A DNA stretch of 64,000 bases. Origin: Agrocybe praecox (lineage: Eukaryota > Basidiomycota > Agaricomycetes > Agaricales > Agrocybaceae). Below are positions 47,936 through 59,999 of this stretch, in pieces. The stretch lies in assembly GCA_964017145.1 (NCBI GenBank), contig OZ024851.1:2170001-2234000 (forward strand), written 5' to 3'. Under the pieces are notes generated by a model that was given only the letters and a program-made list of their open reading frames with translations, made no database searches and was not told the DNA's origin. The stretch's first letter is position 1. Every line of letters starts with the position of its first letter. Made by a program: the position numbers and the translations under genes.

Positions 47936-49438
47936 ATGGCCAGTACACAAGCAGGAGAGATCACTTCTTCAGCGAGAGACCACCACGTATCGTCCAGTAA
48001 TTCTGTGGAAGATGACTCGGTTCTTACTGTGAAGAAGGCACTGAAGGATATAGCGTTTGGTAGCGTGAGTTTTGCTTCCATTCAAAGTCGTGTTTCGAGG
48101 AACTCATTACTTCACTTTTTGCTATCGTACTCAAAATGCTTAGTTCGCCGGAATGGTTGCAGAATTATTTGAATATCCATTCGACTTGGCCAAAGTCCGA
48201 TTGCAATCACAACTGCTTGTTCCTTCTTCGTCCAACGTTATGACATTCAACGGTCCCATGGATTGTCTTATGCAGACCTGGAAAGAGGAGGGTATTAGAG
48301 GGTTATATAGAGTGCGTTATAACATTTATACACTTATACCAGGGTTTATTGACGAATGAGACGATGGTGTAGGGATTACCAGCGCCAATAGTGGGCTCCA
48401 TGGCAGAGACGGCAGCTCTCTTCGTCACATACACTGCGTTCCAGAATGCTATTCGCTCGTTCTCTTCTTCCTCATCTACCTTTTCATCAACTCCGGAGCA
48501 ACTATCAATACCACAACTCGCATTAGCAGCCGGGGGAGCTGGATTCCTAACAAGTTTCGTTTTGTCCGTCTTATTCCTTCATCTTATATCGGAGCGACAA
48601 AATAAACAATGTCTTTTTTTCCGTTCACTTTAGAACCCCCATAGAACTCGTGAAATGCAAGATGCAAGTCCAGATGATGAATTTTCACCCATCACAGCCA
48701 GTCTCAGCACCTGGGCGAATACCACATCGTCCAAACCCGACATTCTCTTCCCTAGCACCACACTTTCACACAAAAAATCAACAATCAAACTCATCTACAA
48801 AACCACCTTCATCTTCATATACGAGTGCACGACATATACACCATGGCGTCACGTCCGCTTCTGCGACTAGAGCAGCTGCAATCGAGACGTTACGGCCTCC
48901 AGGACCTATCATGCTCATCCGTTCCATCATTGACACTTACGGCGTGCGCGGTCTATGGTTAGGCCACACAGGCACCCTTCTACGCGAGACCGGTGGTACA
49001 GCAGCGTGGTTCGTCGCCAAAGAGTGGATAGCACGTCAGCTCGTCGAGCGACGGATTCGACAATCACCATACATGCCATCTCCAACAGGCGATGGTCCTC
49101 CAGTACCACGCACGCTATCCAATACCGAATTAATGGTTTGGGAGTCTGCTTTATCGGGTGCTCTAGCTGGTGCCATTGGTGCACTCGTGTTTTACCCTGC
49201 CGATACCGTCAAAAGCGCCATACAGACTGAGGAAGAGCTAAGACCTCAGAGTCTGACTTCATCGAAAGCATGGCGGTCAAGAAAACCCAGTACTTTCCTT
49301 GGGGTTTTGAGACAAATGGTGAAAACCCATGGTGTGAAGGGGTTGTATTCTGGATGTGGGATGACTGTCGCTCGTGCTGTTCCGAGTAGTGGAATCATCT
49401 TTGTGGTTTATGATGGCTTAACGGCATACTTTGGGTAG
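47936..49438 (+). CDS. Mitochondrial carrier (SLC25), ornithine/basic amino-acid type likely
   Basis: Transport protein of the mitochondrial inner membrane. Exon 1 (47936-48064) encodes a polar N-terminus ending ALKDIAFGS. The three carrier repeats follow: FAGMVAELFEYPFDLAKVRLQSQ with EEGIRGLYRGLPAPIVGSMAE; FLTSFVLTPIELVKCKMQVQ (spliced within the motif, intron about 48563-48631) with YGVRGLWLGHTGTLLRETGG; and LSGALAGAIGALVFYPADTVKSAIQT with HGVKGLYSGCGMTVARAVPSS. The PxD/ExxK signatures PFDLAK, PIELVK and PADTVK are all present. A Ser/Thr-rich loop of about 80 residues sits in the second repeat. The first-repeat sequence and the RETGG in the second resemble the ORT1/ARG13 ornithine carriers; the substrate is inference. 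Confidence 0.88.
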
Positions 49439-49665
49439 GATATTGATTTTATTTGTCCAGGGTACATGTCGATGCTTCCATTCTTTAGCGGACTGATATA
49501 CACACTATATAATTATAATTTACTTACTTTACCAAAACGAAACATATGTATATCATAATTTTGTCCCCAACTCATACTTCTTGGAATTTTGATGCTCAAC
49601 GTCTACAATTATATGAAAACCTGAGGCCATGACGTTTGGGGGGATAAAACGAGGGTAAAAAATCT
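49439..49665. other. Intergenic, AT-rich
   Basis: 3' region of the carrier gene; nothing else seen. Confidence 0.4.
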
Positions 49666-49737
49666 CTCTCTGCCTGGGAGTCGAACCCAGCTTTCACGCG
49701 TGACAGGCGTGTGTACTAACCGATATACTAGCAAAGA
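49666..49737 (-). tRNA. tRNA-Asp (GTC), copy 3
   Basis: Minus-strand 72-nt cloverleaf: acceptor TCTTTGC/GCAGAGA, anticodon stem CACGC/GCGTG with loop CTGTCAC (GTC), T arm CTGGG TTCGACT CCCAG, discriminator G. The few changes from copies 1 and 2 are mostly in paired positions and keep pairing. Confidence 0.95.
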
Positions 49738-50672
49738 CGATATAAGAAATAATATTTCAAACGCTGTGAGGCTCGATCTTGATCGGCGCCATAGTAAACT
49801 TTCCGCACTGATCCAGTCAATGCAATTTGATAGTCCGATAAAATCACTTGTCTATGCTACCATAACTCATGTCTGGGGCTGACATGAGCTCAGCCTACTC
49901 TTACTACGTGTTTCTGGAAAGAGAGAAGTACTTAAAAACACCAGAGAAGGCTCATGATAAATTTGCGTCACTTGTTTCTAAATTGGAGGATCCGCATATG
50001 GCGGTATGTCGTCATATTCTGATGATGTCATGATCAACTATTCTTGGTTTGTTTGTTTCTCGACGCTTTTAGTTGGCGTTTGTTAGATTTTATGTTCAAC
50101 TGTGGACACCTGGGTTGCTTCCCAATTAGATCATTGTCAAATACTTATGCATCGAGGAAATTTGACTAGGATATAACGCCTGCCGCTTCTTCCGTAAGGC
50201 GTACTAACAAACCCAAGAGCCAGGAACCGATGAAAGTCTTTGTTTGTGGAGCAACCATTAATCAATACATCCATCTGATTATTTGGTCACAATTCCCAAG
50301 CCTACCTCGGCTGTCGCCCGTTTCTGGTCTTAAAGCGTACAAGTGCTTAAGAAAACTGGGGTATAGTGTCATAAAAGTCAATGATCTACCATGACGAATT
50401 ACATAGCTTGCAGAAAGCGGTATAACGGCGGCGCTTCACAGATTCTAGACGGTGGAGTGGGCATTTTATATTTCAAGCGTTACAACATACCGAAGGTAAC
50501 GGAATTTCATCTTGGGCGCGGAGGTTAGCACATGAACACGTGAACTGGGCACCCTCAAAAGATTATAAAATCCTGATCGTCGCTCCCTCTTATCTTTCCC
50601 CGTTATTCCAATACCGCCCTTACAAAAATCTCCTTTTTCTCATTATACCCACATCGCCCAACAGTTACCAAA
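49738..50672. other. Intergenic, no gene seen
   Basis: About 0.9 kb upstream of the MDR dehydrogenase. Frames are short. A TATAAAAT at about 50563 could be its TATA box. Confidence 0.4.
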
Positions 50673-52212
50673 ATGAAGGGAACAATGAAAGCTCTGTGGT
50701 ACAATTCCGTGAGTCCTCTACTACTAAAACCTTGAATAATGTAGTTTATCAACGTCGTGTGCGTAGCCCAAGAACTTCACCATCAAGGAAGTCCCTATCC
50801 CACAAATTAACGATAATGAGGTCCTTCTCAAGGGTGAGTATAAGCATTTGTATTGAAGATAATCTATTCACCTTCATCTAGTTTCTTGTTGCGGTAAGCC
50901 CGTTTAATGCTCCAAACACTGGTCGTTACTCAATCACTATAGGAGTGTGTGGAACCGACGGTCATATTCATGATGTACGATTTGTTTCTTCTATCCTTGG
51001 AAGGCCCGCCATACTAATTTTATCACAGGGAGAGTTTATTTCCAAATTTCCTGTGAGTGAAAATGGCGATGTGATTTATTTCACTGACTAACACCCACCG
51101 CTTAGTTAATCCCAGGACACGAAGCAATAGGAACAGTCGTTGAGATGGGCAAGAATGTGAAAGGATTTTCCATGGGCGATCGTTGTGTCGCTGACGTTGG
51201 AATCACTGTCAGTCCCGTTCCGTTGACCGATGCACAGCCACAAGTCTGAACTGACCTCAACAACTTCACTAGTGCGGTAACTGCTTCTACTGCCGTCGAG
51301 GACAAACACTCCTTTGCGAGGATTTCCGCGCGTGCGGTGTCACCCAAGATGGAGGATTTGCAGAGTATATCAAATAGTAAGAGCTGGCAACCCCGGATTC
51401 ATACATAGTACCACTAGGATCGACATTGACTTCCTGAAATTTAGCCAACAGGAGAAACTCTACAAAATCAAGAACCTTACAGACGAGGAATCCACCCTCC
51501 TCGAACCGGCAGCATGTGCGATTCACGGTCTGGACAAGCTAAACCCACCAGTAGGCATTGAGGTGCTCCTCCTCGGTGCTGGACCCACGGGGTTGATCCT
51601 GGCGCAATTGCTCAAGCTTAACGGTGCTTCGCGCGTTGTTATTGCTGCTAACAAAGGTATCAAAATGGACATCGCCAAGCAACTTAACGCTGGAGACGAG
51701 TACATCGAACTGGACAGGAAGAACCCTGAGGCGCAATGGCAGAAACTCAAGGACGATAACCCATATGGGTTTGACGTCGTTGTCGAAGCCACTGGAGTGG
51801 AAAAGCTTGCCAACGAGAGCATAAACTATGTGCGCCGTGGTGGAACATTGATGATTTATGGCGTTTATGAGGACAAGGCTCTCGTCCATTGGCCACCTTC
51901 GAAAGTTAGTCATGAAGTTAATTTCTAACAGCAAACTGGACTAATTTGCTTTTCTTCGCGCAGATCTTCGGTGATGAGATTAAAGTTAGTTCATGACGGA
52001 TTTTCCTTGTCGAAGTGGGTCTGACGTATTACATACAGATCATTGGCTCGTTCTCTCAGACGTACTGCTTCCCTCGCGCCGTCGCATACTTGGATGGAGG
52101 AAAGATCAACGTCAAGGGCATGGTGACGGACTCCTTTAAACTTGACGATTATCAAGCTGCCCTCGACAAGATGAACAGCAGGACTGCTCTCAAGATTGTC
52201 ATTAGGCCCTGA
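50673..52212 (+). CDS. Zinc-dependent MDR dehydrogenase, D-arabinitol dehydrogenase-like
   Basis: Medium-chain alcohol/polyol dehydrogenase, about 350 residues in about nine exons. The N-terminal catalytic domain reads [27 protein letters not shown], the catalytic zinc site [15 protein letters not shown] and [14 protein letters not shown], then VGDR-like [10 protein letters not shown] structural zinc loop carries four Cys: [15 protein letters not shown]. Next are [23 protein letters not shown], the cofactor-binding turn [50 protein letters not shown] and a short C-terminal helix. Overall it matches ARD1-type NADP-dependent D-arabinitol dehydrogenases and related sorbitol/xylitol enzymes, with a likely role in sugar-alcohol metabolism in the cytosol. 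Substrate choice is inference. Confidence 0.88.
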
Positions 52213-52567
52213 AAAGATTCGCTTGCCTGTGTGCCATATGTAATTTATACCGATGAAGGGTAAAGAAGGGTAACTTGTACATGATGTATACTAGACAGTG
52301 TCGGTTTTGAATCTGATAGATCCATTTTCATATATGCCAGAAAGATTGAACACAAAACATATATTACGAGTACATACAAGCCTAATGTAAGATAGGAAGC
52401 TTGTAAATAATTAACGAGCACATTGAGAGGTACAAATACAGATGTACAATAGTCTTTTTTGTTTTAACTTTTTTAATACGTGAACGAAATATGCAGCTGA
52501 TACCGAACGGGCGGAAGAAATAAATATGAAATAAATACCTGAGTGAGCCATTCACTTGACGCTCAAT
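52213..52567. other. Intergenic between convergent genes
   Basis: AT-rich 3' flanks of the dehydrogenase and G1; no gene seen. Confidence 0.45.
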
Positions 52568-54187
52568 TTAATCGTCTGAAATATCGATAACATCGATAAC
52601 CGCAACTTCAGCTGACTCCTTCAACCTCTTCCTAGCTTGGGAAATGGGGACCAAGCAATCGTCCAAATCATCTCCAATAGTGAGGTCAATATCAACAGAA
52701 GGCGAACGCTTGCGTTTCGATTCCATCTTAGCGGGGGCATCAAGGCTGGAAGTCGAAGCGAACGATAAAGGAGACATTAGAGGACGACTGGCGGAGATGA
52801 CGTTGATGTTAGACAGTGATGTATTGCTATTGCCAAGCTCAGGTTTTTCGTCTTTGACATTGCTGGAGCTGGGGTTGTTCAAATATTTTGCACGTTCCTT
52901 CCCTTTTCGAGTTAAATCGCGTACTGGGGATTTCGTTGAGCTTGATTGAGTGACTGAGTCTGCCGGGTTCATGGAAGGCGGAGGGGGACGATTTGGTGAC
53001 AGAGTGCGTGGGACGGGTTTCACATCCGCATCTTCGTCTTGTACTGCGAGCCCTGAGAATTTAGACCCAGCAGAAGTACACTTACGAGGTGCAGTAGGCG
53101 GAGGAGATGGAAGATGAGAGCCACAAGAGAGAATAGAAGCGGGGCGGGGACGAGGTGTGCGTGGTGCTTGTATTTTCTCAATCTCCACATCACCTCCGGC
53201 CATGTCTGCCACTTCGTCGTATGCTTCGTCGGCATGATCTTCAAGCTGTTGCCCTTCAAGTGCCTGTATTTCTTCGCCATGTACTTCGGGCATAAGGCCT
53301 GGCATGACATTGGGATTCAGGCCAAGGAGACGCTGGTGTTGATATTCAGGAAATGGCACCCCAAAACCACCTCCGAGGCCGTTGGGGAAAATATTCAATA
53401 TTGCTAGTGGAAAGTCTTCGTTGTAACAATCGATAAGGTCATGGTCAGCATATTCGGACGACGGGTACATCAATATGAAGTATTCACCATGGCCTCCCCA
53501 TCCTCCTGCATCATCTCCTTGTCTGCGCCGTCTTTGCGCTGCTGCCCCTCTGTTCTGTGCATATTTAAAAGCAATTAAAAGAGAGAATGATATAAGTGTG
53601 GCGAAATAACTTACAGCTTGCCTTCTAGCCCGCCTTGAAACATAATAAAAATTAGAAGGAATTGTTGGGATGTGGCAAACTCTTCACTCACCTCTCGAGA
53701 GCAGCATTCAGACCAGCTGGCCCGCCGTATTTGTCCCAAGCACGGTGCTCTAGCTCAACGCTCAAATACTCGTGGGCAATGAGACGGCTAGCTGGAAATT
53801 CCCGTTGTTTGTAACAGAGATCTATGATGTCGTTGCCATTGAGCTGTCATAAGATAGTATTGTAAATTTTCAAGCGATATAGATTGCACTGAGGAAACAT
53901 ACAGCGAACTTTGCTGGGATATTTTTCTTCCTTGTTTTATCCTATCGGTCGTGTTAGAAATTATCGGCATGCCTAAGCAACAAAGTATGACTTACATTTG
54001 GTGCATATGATGATTCTGCAGGCCATTTTGTTGAATCGTACTCTGACACTCCAGCGTAAGACTTTCTTTTTACTGGGTCAAATCCGTTTACAGGGTTGCG
54101 TCCATTCCACTGAATCTCCTCATTCGTATAACCGAGAGCTTTGAAGTGGGCATGGGATGTCTGCCTGTAGCGTCGTTGTGGTTCCAT
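52568..54187 (-). CDS. G1: uncharacterised G-family protein with SIM-like tail
   Basis: Five exons: 54187-53996, 53941-53903, 53843-53692, 53633-53615 and 53554-52568; 462 residues. I do not recognise the family. The N-terminal module (about 1-135) has QRRYRQTSHAHFKALGY, NGFDPVKRKSYAGVSEYD, KWPAESSY, then LIAHEYLSVELEHRAWDKYGG and PAGLNAALERRARRQ. The middle is acidic and Pro-rich (HADEAYDEVADMAGGDVE). The C-terminal part has SPVRDLTRKGKERAKYL, then VDIDLTIGDDLDD, and ends AVIDVIDISDD. IDLT-acidic and VIDV-acidic runs look like SUMO-interacting motifs. A basic KRKRSP run could be a nuclear signal. The start was chosen to match G4 (MDIDPQRRY versus MEPQRRY); another ATG lies 5 codons upstream. 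Confidence 0.75.
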
Positions 54188-54737
54188 CTCACTGGAACGC
54201 ACCAGTCGAGACTATGAGAATTTGAAAAACAAGCTTAGTGGTACAAGAGTCGCTGTGATTGTGGCGTGAAGAAACAGGGAAATGGAGGGTGAAACAAAAA
54301 GAAACTGTACTAGACAAATGTGGTGTCAATGACCTCAATTACTCTCTAAGGAAAGCGAAATTGACTCACCCGCGGCTGCTTGCTGAGGGATATCATGTCC
54401 AACATTCAACGTTCAACACTGGTCAAATCAACAACCAGGGCGAACGCACTTCGCTGACCTGGCCAAGAAATATAGAAAAACAATATGTGGTTGCAAAAAT
54501 ATGGTGCATTAAATAAATAAGGGATATATGTGTACAAGAAACGAAATCGTTAGACAGCAAGCTGCAATAGAGAAAAACACTCAGGAGATCGTGACATAGC
54601 AGTTGCATAGAAATGTTAAAACACGTAAACAACGAGCCAATGTTCATTGTCATATTTCACTCATGTTCGCGGAGGTTCAATCGTGGCAAATGTCGATGGT
54701 GTCAATGACTTTCCCTTTCCCCTTCTTCGACTTTCGA
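54188..54737. other. G1-G2 spacer
   Basis: Upstream of G1 and downstream of G2. Duplicated as about 59580-59999 between G3 and G4 (shared AAACAGGGAAATGGAGGGTG). The old C-terminal coding sequence of G2 (reading GKGKVIDTIDI) still lies at about 54680-54740 but is out of frame. Confidence 0.6.
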
Positions 54738-55692
54738 CTATGCACCCTCTCGACCCAAAGTCGACAGATCCACTCTTTGCAATGCTTCAAAAAGCATATA
54801 TACATCACGGATGAAAGTTTCATTATCCTCATGGCTCCGACTCCTAAAGATATTGGATGCATGACGATGGTTTGTTAAAGGAGGAGATGGATGGGAAACG
54901 TGTCTTGCTTGGATAGCATGAGGCCGGGGGCGTACGGGGGTCGAAGGTTCTGCAGTGGCATAGTAGTAGCCACCTCTCAATGTCGCAACAGGATTTATTA
55001 AGGCGCCCCCTGCCTGCCCTCCGGCTTCATGCCACCCGTCATTGTAAATATTCTGAATTGCAAGGCCAGGTAGAGCGGCATGTGCGTGAAGGGCCGGTGG
55101 CTGCGCACCAGGATTCCTCCTGAATCAAAAAGTACATCAGTGAGCAAAGTGTGTAAGTTAAGTTGTGAAGATGTATCTCACTGCATATCTCGTGCAGCTG
55201 CCAAGCCAACTGGCCCTCCGTATTTCTCCCAAGCTCTCCTCTCCAACTCACAAGACAGGTACTCATGAGCAATCAAATCTGACTTGGGTATGGGACGCTT
55301 CATGAAGCACAGATCTTCAAATTCATGGTACCTGAGCTGTGACAAATGAATGGGAATCTTGGACTCGTTTCAAGAACAAAGGGATGACTCACCAGGAATA
55401 TGGGCCAAATATCCTTCGTCATATGTTTCCCCTGGAAATCAGGAGCCGTTGGTATGTCAAGCAATGTAGGAAGGAACCTTTCGTTTACCTTTACTGGATA
55501 AGAAGATTCACGGGGCCATCTTGCTTGATCATATTCAGAAAACCCGGGTATAGGATCTCTCTGGATGGGGTCGAATCCCTCTGGTCTTTCTTCGCCTCTC
55601 CAAAAGAGATCGGCTGTCTTGAAGCCTAGTCCGACATGCGTGGCTATTGAGTTGCTTGTGTACCTTCGCCTTCGCTGAGGGTCTGTATTCAT
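54738..55692 (-). pseudogene. G2: G-family gene with scrambled, truncated C-terminus
   Basis: Paralogue of G4 with the same introns. It reads MNTDPQRRRRYTSNSIATHV, GFDPIQRDPIPGFSEYD, ARWPRESSYPVK, GKHMTKDIWPIFL, then LIAHEYLSCELERRAWEKYGG, PVGLAAARDMQ and RRNPGAQPPALHAHAALPG. The last exon follows G4 up to HASNIFRSRSHED and then departs into an unrelated tail ending LGREGA. At nucleotide level about 335 bp present in G4 is replaced by about 70 bp, part of which is G4 sequence in inverted orientation. The PVRDLTRKGKER motif and both SIM-like runs are lost from the frame. The N-terminal module is intact, so a shortened protein could still be made. Confidence 0.65.
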
Positions 55693-56760
55693 TATCCACA
55701 GTGACTTGTTAGATTGTGGGAGCATTTGAAGTTGAATGTTGAACGGTAAGGCCTTGAAGAGTCATAACTTTATATGTGAATGTGTTTGGATAAAAGTAGA
55801 TGTTTCTGTGCTTAAATTATGACTCTGTGCACACTGAATTGAATCTTTCATAAACGGTGATAGATTGGCATAAATGATGTCAAGGATGTGAAGTTACAAC
55901 AATGACTATTGCTCTTTGATTGCTCTACCTTCGTCTTCTTTGCTCTATGACGGGTAATAGGTTTGATCCCCGATCAAAATTTAATTTCTTTTCCTGACAT
56001 ATACTGAGGGCATCTCAATTTGGAAACTGAAATCCGCGGGACTGTTCGCAGAACTCTCCCCGAACAGTTGACCTTGGTGCATGACATGGGCATTCGAAGT
56101 CGGCACGGTATTCACATTGTTGGCATTTCTGACGTTATCGCCGTCATCACCGGCGCTCAATTTCCCAAACGGCTGCTTCGTGAACGTTGTCGACGATGTT
56201 GAGCAAGCGGGCCGATCAAAGTTGCGGCGCCTATCCCCGACTCGGACGCAGTGTTGCTCCAGGAGTAACCAATGCCGAAGCGAAGGCTCACCTGTGCCGA
56301 AGAGTAATGTCGATGGACTCCCTAAAGTTGGACACTCATGGGAGCCTGGCAGCATTGATGGACATCCGAGGACTAATTGGATTCGCTACTGTTACCGACG
56401 TCGAGCACAACGTCGACGTCTGACGAGTGGCATACGCGGCGCCGGGCGTCGGCAAGATTAAATATCCACAATGAATCCTGTTGTGACCCGTTAGAACAGG
56501 TCCCCGGGACAATGCTAGAGACTGTTCGGCGGTGCATAATCTCAGAAATGGGATTTCTTGCGTAAATCATAAGCACAATATATATGCAATTCTTATATGA
56601 GGAGATGCGAAAAGAGGATGACGAGAGCGGTGGATGAGAACGAGCACAGAGAATAAAGACGCGGAGCACAAAGGTCCTCCGAGTCATTTGACCTCGTTGT
56701 ACTCCCCTTGTCATTGCTCACCCTTTTAGGTTCTCCTCTTTGTACTTCCCCACACTCTCG
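55693..56760. other. Intergenic with a possible degenerate element
   Basis: The first 170 bp are shared with the upstream region of G4. 55980-56560 has long open frames on both strands that match nothing I know. The composition differs from the AT-rich neighbours and may be a transposon remnant. No gene supported. Confidence 0.35.
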
Positions 56761-57227
56761 TTAATATTCACACTCGGTTCTTGTTCCTGCTGCCCTCGCA
56801 ATCCAACACCCGTTGGTGATTGACCTCACTTGCACACTCACATCATGTTGGTGTTTGCACTGCGGTGAAGAGGCGGTGAGCAGATACAACAAACACGGAT
56901 GTGGTGGTGGTGGTGGTGTGGTAAGATCCGATCTACAGTACCCATTGATTACTGATGTACCCATATCTGTCAGTACATGTAAGTGTAAATATAAATACCT
57001 GAGTGGCAAGTGCACTGTGCGACCGAAACGTACCTGTAGCTCAAAATAAGACGGCCAGGTAGATATCCCTGGCTCGAAAGCACCGCTGCAATGATCGCAA
57101 TTGAAAATAAATGTATTCGTACTGTAAATCTTTATTTTAATGTTCATAAAGGTGTAAAAAAGTCGTACATGCCACGTGCACGATGGCCCCCTAAGTACAA
57201 CATAAAGGATAAAATAGGAGGATAACA
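56761..57227. other. Upstream region of cytidylyltransferase gene
   Basis: Includes a (GGT)n run near 56901-56918. A long minus-strand frame here overlaps the cytidylyltransferase N-terminus and looks like its shadow. Confidence 0.4.
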
Positions 57228-58560
57228 ATGAAGTTATATAGATCAGAGGAGGATAACGACCCCTTGACTGACGACGGAAATTCAGCCGCGTCTGGTCCGA
57301 TAGAAATAACTCAGCATGGGAATTCACCAGCCCTTGGACGCTCCTCTCATCTCCTCGACGACGACGACAGCGTAGACCCTCCAACTTACGACGGCGGCGA
57401 CATAGAGTCAAGAACTGCTGCCCTGGAACAGCCCGTCAAAATATCTCTTCATCACTCTTCATCCTCTCTCACCACCCTTAACACCCCAACTACAACACCC
57501 GCAACAGAGCCTCTCAATCCGCTTTCACCCAACATGCGTCCTACAAACACAAACTCACATCTCCCAGTCTTCATCTCACCACCAGTCAACATTACGGCCA
57601 CTCCTTTGCTCGTTACTGAGGAGCCAGCAGTCCGAGAAGCAGCAAAGGAGGTGTTCAACCCAGCAGCACTGACCCCCGATGACATTCAAACGTTCGTCGC
57701 TAAAGCCGTCCAAGGGGAAGATCATCGGCATTATAAGATTAACCCTCCACCCACAGACCGTCCTGTTCGCATATACTGTGATGGTGAGTCTGTCAATCCA
57801 ATCTAATCCCAGCTCAAGAGTCCGTCCTCCTACTACGTCACTTACATTTTATCTTGTTCTATTTTTAATCACACGATGATCCTGATGGCAGGCGTATACG
57901 ATCTCTTCCATTTCGGGTATGATCTCCTCTTTTTTATTCTGATTCCTACTAGCCTCCCTTTATCTAGTCATGCCCTCCAACTACGCCAGGCCAAGCTTTC
58001 CTTCCCCTCTGTACATCTCCTTGTCGGCGTGAACTCGGATGAGGAAGTATGGTCCCACAAGGCCCGTACGGTGATGGGTTACGCTGAAAGATTAGAAGCT
58101 GTCCGACACTGCCGATGGGTGGACGAGATCGTCGCGGAGGCGCCTTGGGTGATCGGCGAGGCGTTCATCAATAAACATCGGATTGATTATGTCGCCCATG
58201 ACGAGGATACCTACCCGAGTGCGGGACACGATGATGTGTTTGGTTATGCGAAGAGTCAGGGTAAGTGCAAATTACATCATTACGCCATTCGATATCTTGA
58301 TTCTTCTCCTCAAAAAAGGCAAGTTCATCCCTACGAGACGCACGCCGGGCGTGTCGACTTCGGAGCTGCTTGAGCGTATCGTATCTAGGTACCGCAATCG
58401 GGACTTTGACGAGAGGCTCACCAAGATGGGTCACTCGGAGCTGAGGGCTGAGGGCAGCGACTACGATGGTCAGAGCAGGAAAGCAAGCAGAAGTGCGAGC
58501 CCGACTAATGGGAGTCCGACCTTGTTAAGCCCTGGGGATGTGCTGAAGCATGTTACTTGA
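57228..58560 (+). CDS. PCT1: Choline-phosphate cytidylyltransferase
   Basis: Makes CDP-choline from CTP and phosphocholine, the rate-setting step of the Kennedy pathway to phosphatidylcholine. Four exons. A long acidic and Pro/Ser/Thr-rich N-terminal extension of about 150 residues is followed by DRPVRIYCDG joined to VYDLFHFGHALQLRQAK, where HFGH is the CTP-binding HxGH motif. Next come VHLLVGVNSDEEVWSHK, RTVMGYAERLEAVRHCRWVD, VIGEAFINKHRIDYVAHDE, and after the third intron FIPTRRTPGVSTSELLERI, the RTxGxST motif. A C-terminal basic/Ser-rich tail ends DVLKHVT. The C-terminal amphipathic membrane-binding region is short compared with animal enzymes. It is convergent with G3, whose duplicated segment starts about 15 bp after this stop codon. 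Confidence 0.93.
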
Positions 58561-58574
58561 TGACGTACGCTATC

Positions 58575-59560
58575 AAGACTGGAAGTCGAAGCGAACGATA
58601 AAGGAGACATTAGAGGACGACTGGCGGAGTTGACGCTGACGTTAGAGAGTGATGTATTGCTGCTATTGCCAAGCTCAGGTTTTTCGTCTTTGACATTGCT
58701 GGAGCTGGGGTTGTTCAAATGTTTCGCACGTTCCTTCCCTTTTCGAGCTAGATCGCGTACTGGGGATTTCGTTGAGCTTGATACAGCGACTGGGTCTGCT
58801 GCGCTCATGGAAAGCGGAGAGGGACGAGTTGGAGACAGAGTGCGTGGGACAGGTCTCACATCCGCATCTTCGTCGTGTCCTGCGAGTCCTGAGAATTTAC
58901 GCCCAGCAGAAGTACGCTGACCAGGTGCAGTAGGCAGAGGGGATGGAAGATGAGAGCCGCCAGAAAAGATAGAAGCGGGGCGGGGCGGGGACGAGGCATA
59001 TTTAAAAGCAATTAAAAGAGGGAATGATATAAGTTTGGCGAAATAACTTACAACTTGCCTTCTAGCCCGCCTTGAAACATAATGAAAATTAGAAGGAACA
59101 GTTGGGATGTAGCAAACTCTTCACTCACCTCTCGAGAGCAGCATTCAGACCAGCTGGCCCGCCGTATTTGTCCCAAGCACGGTGCTCTAGCTCAACGCTC
59201 AAATACTCGTGGGCAATGAGACGGCTAGCTGGAAATTCCCGTTGTTTGTAACAGAGATCTATGATGTCGTTGCCATTGAGCTGTCATAAAATAGTATTGT
59301 AAATTTTCAAGCGATATAGATTGCACCGAGGAAACATACAGCGAATTTTGTCTTCCTTGTTTTATCCTATCGGTCTTGTTAGAAATCATGGGTATGTCAA
59401 AGCAACAAAGTATGACTTACATTTGGTGCATATGATGATTCTGCAGGCCATTTTGTTGAATCGTACTCTGACACTCCAGCGTGAGACTTTCTTTTTACTG
59501 GGTCAAATCCGTTTACAGAGTTGCGTCCAGTCCAGTGAATCTCTCGAGACTAAGAAAAAT
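58575..59560 (-). pseudogene. G3: broken duplicate of G1
   Basis: Matches 52740-54195 (G1) in order but with large losses. The first-exon start region is deleted near 59530-59550, about 10 bp is missing in the DKTRKK exon, and about 400 bp is missing where the large exon begins (junction near 58996). The last part of the C-terminus, with both SIM-like runs, is absent because the duplication breakpoint falls at 58575. Still readable are KYGGPAGLNAALER-type sequence and SPVRDLARKGKERAKHL. The frame with the PVRDL motif runs on past the breakpoint into the antisense of the cytidylyltransferase 3' exon and stops at about 58470. No complete protein can be made. Confidence 0.85.
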
Positions 59561-59999
59561 AAAAAAAAACAAGCTTAGGGGGTCCAACAGCAGCTGTGAT
59601 TGTGGCGTGAAGAAACAGGGAAATGGAGGGTGAAACAAAGAGAAACTATAGACAAATGTGGTGTCAATGACCTTAATTACTCTCTAAGGAAAGCGAAATT
59701 GACTCACCCGCTTGCTGAGGGTATATCATGTTCAACGTTCAACGTTCAGTGCCAGTCAAATCAAAAACCAGGGCGAGCGCGCTTCGCTGACCTGGCCACG
59801 AAGTATAGAAAAACAATATGTGGTTGCAAAACTATGGTGCATTACATAAGGGGTATATGTATAAGGTGTACAAGAAACGGAATCATTAGACAGCAATAGA
59901 GAAAAACACTCAGGATATCGTGCATAGCAATTGCATAGAAATGTTCAAACACGTAAACAACGAGCCAATCTTCATTGTCATATTGATGTTCGTGGAGGT

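Noticed and set aside
52644..52949. Plus-strand frame opposite the G1 C-terminus
   Set aside because: It recurs at 58630-58920 only because G1 was duplicated; the coding signal is on the minus strand.
55981..56355. Minus-strand frame of 124 codons
   Set aside because: No recognisable motif and equally long frames on the other strand; may be a decayed element.
56761..57411. Long minus-strand frame of 216 codons
   Set aside because: Overlaps the N-terminus of the cytidylyltransferase in antisense and contains low-complexity Arg and Pro runs; a shadow frame.
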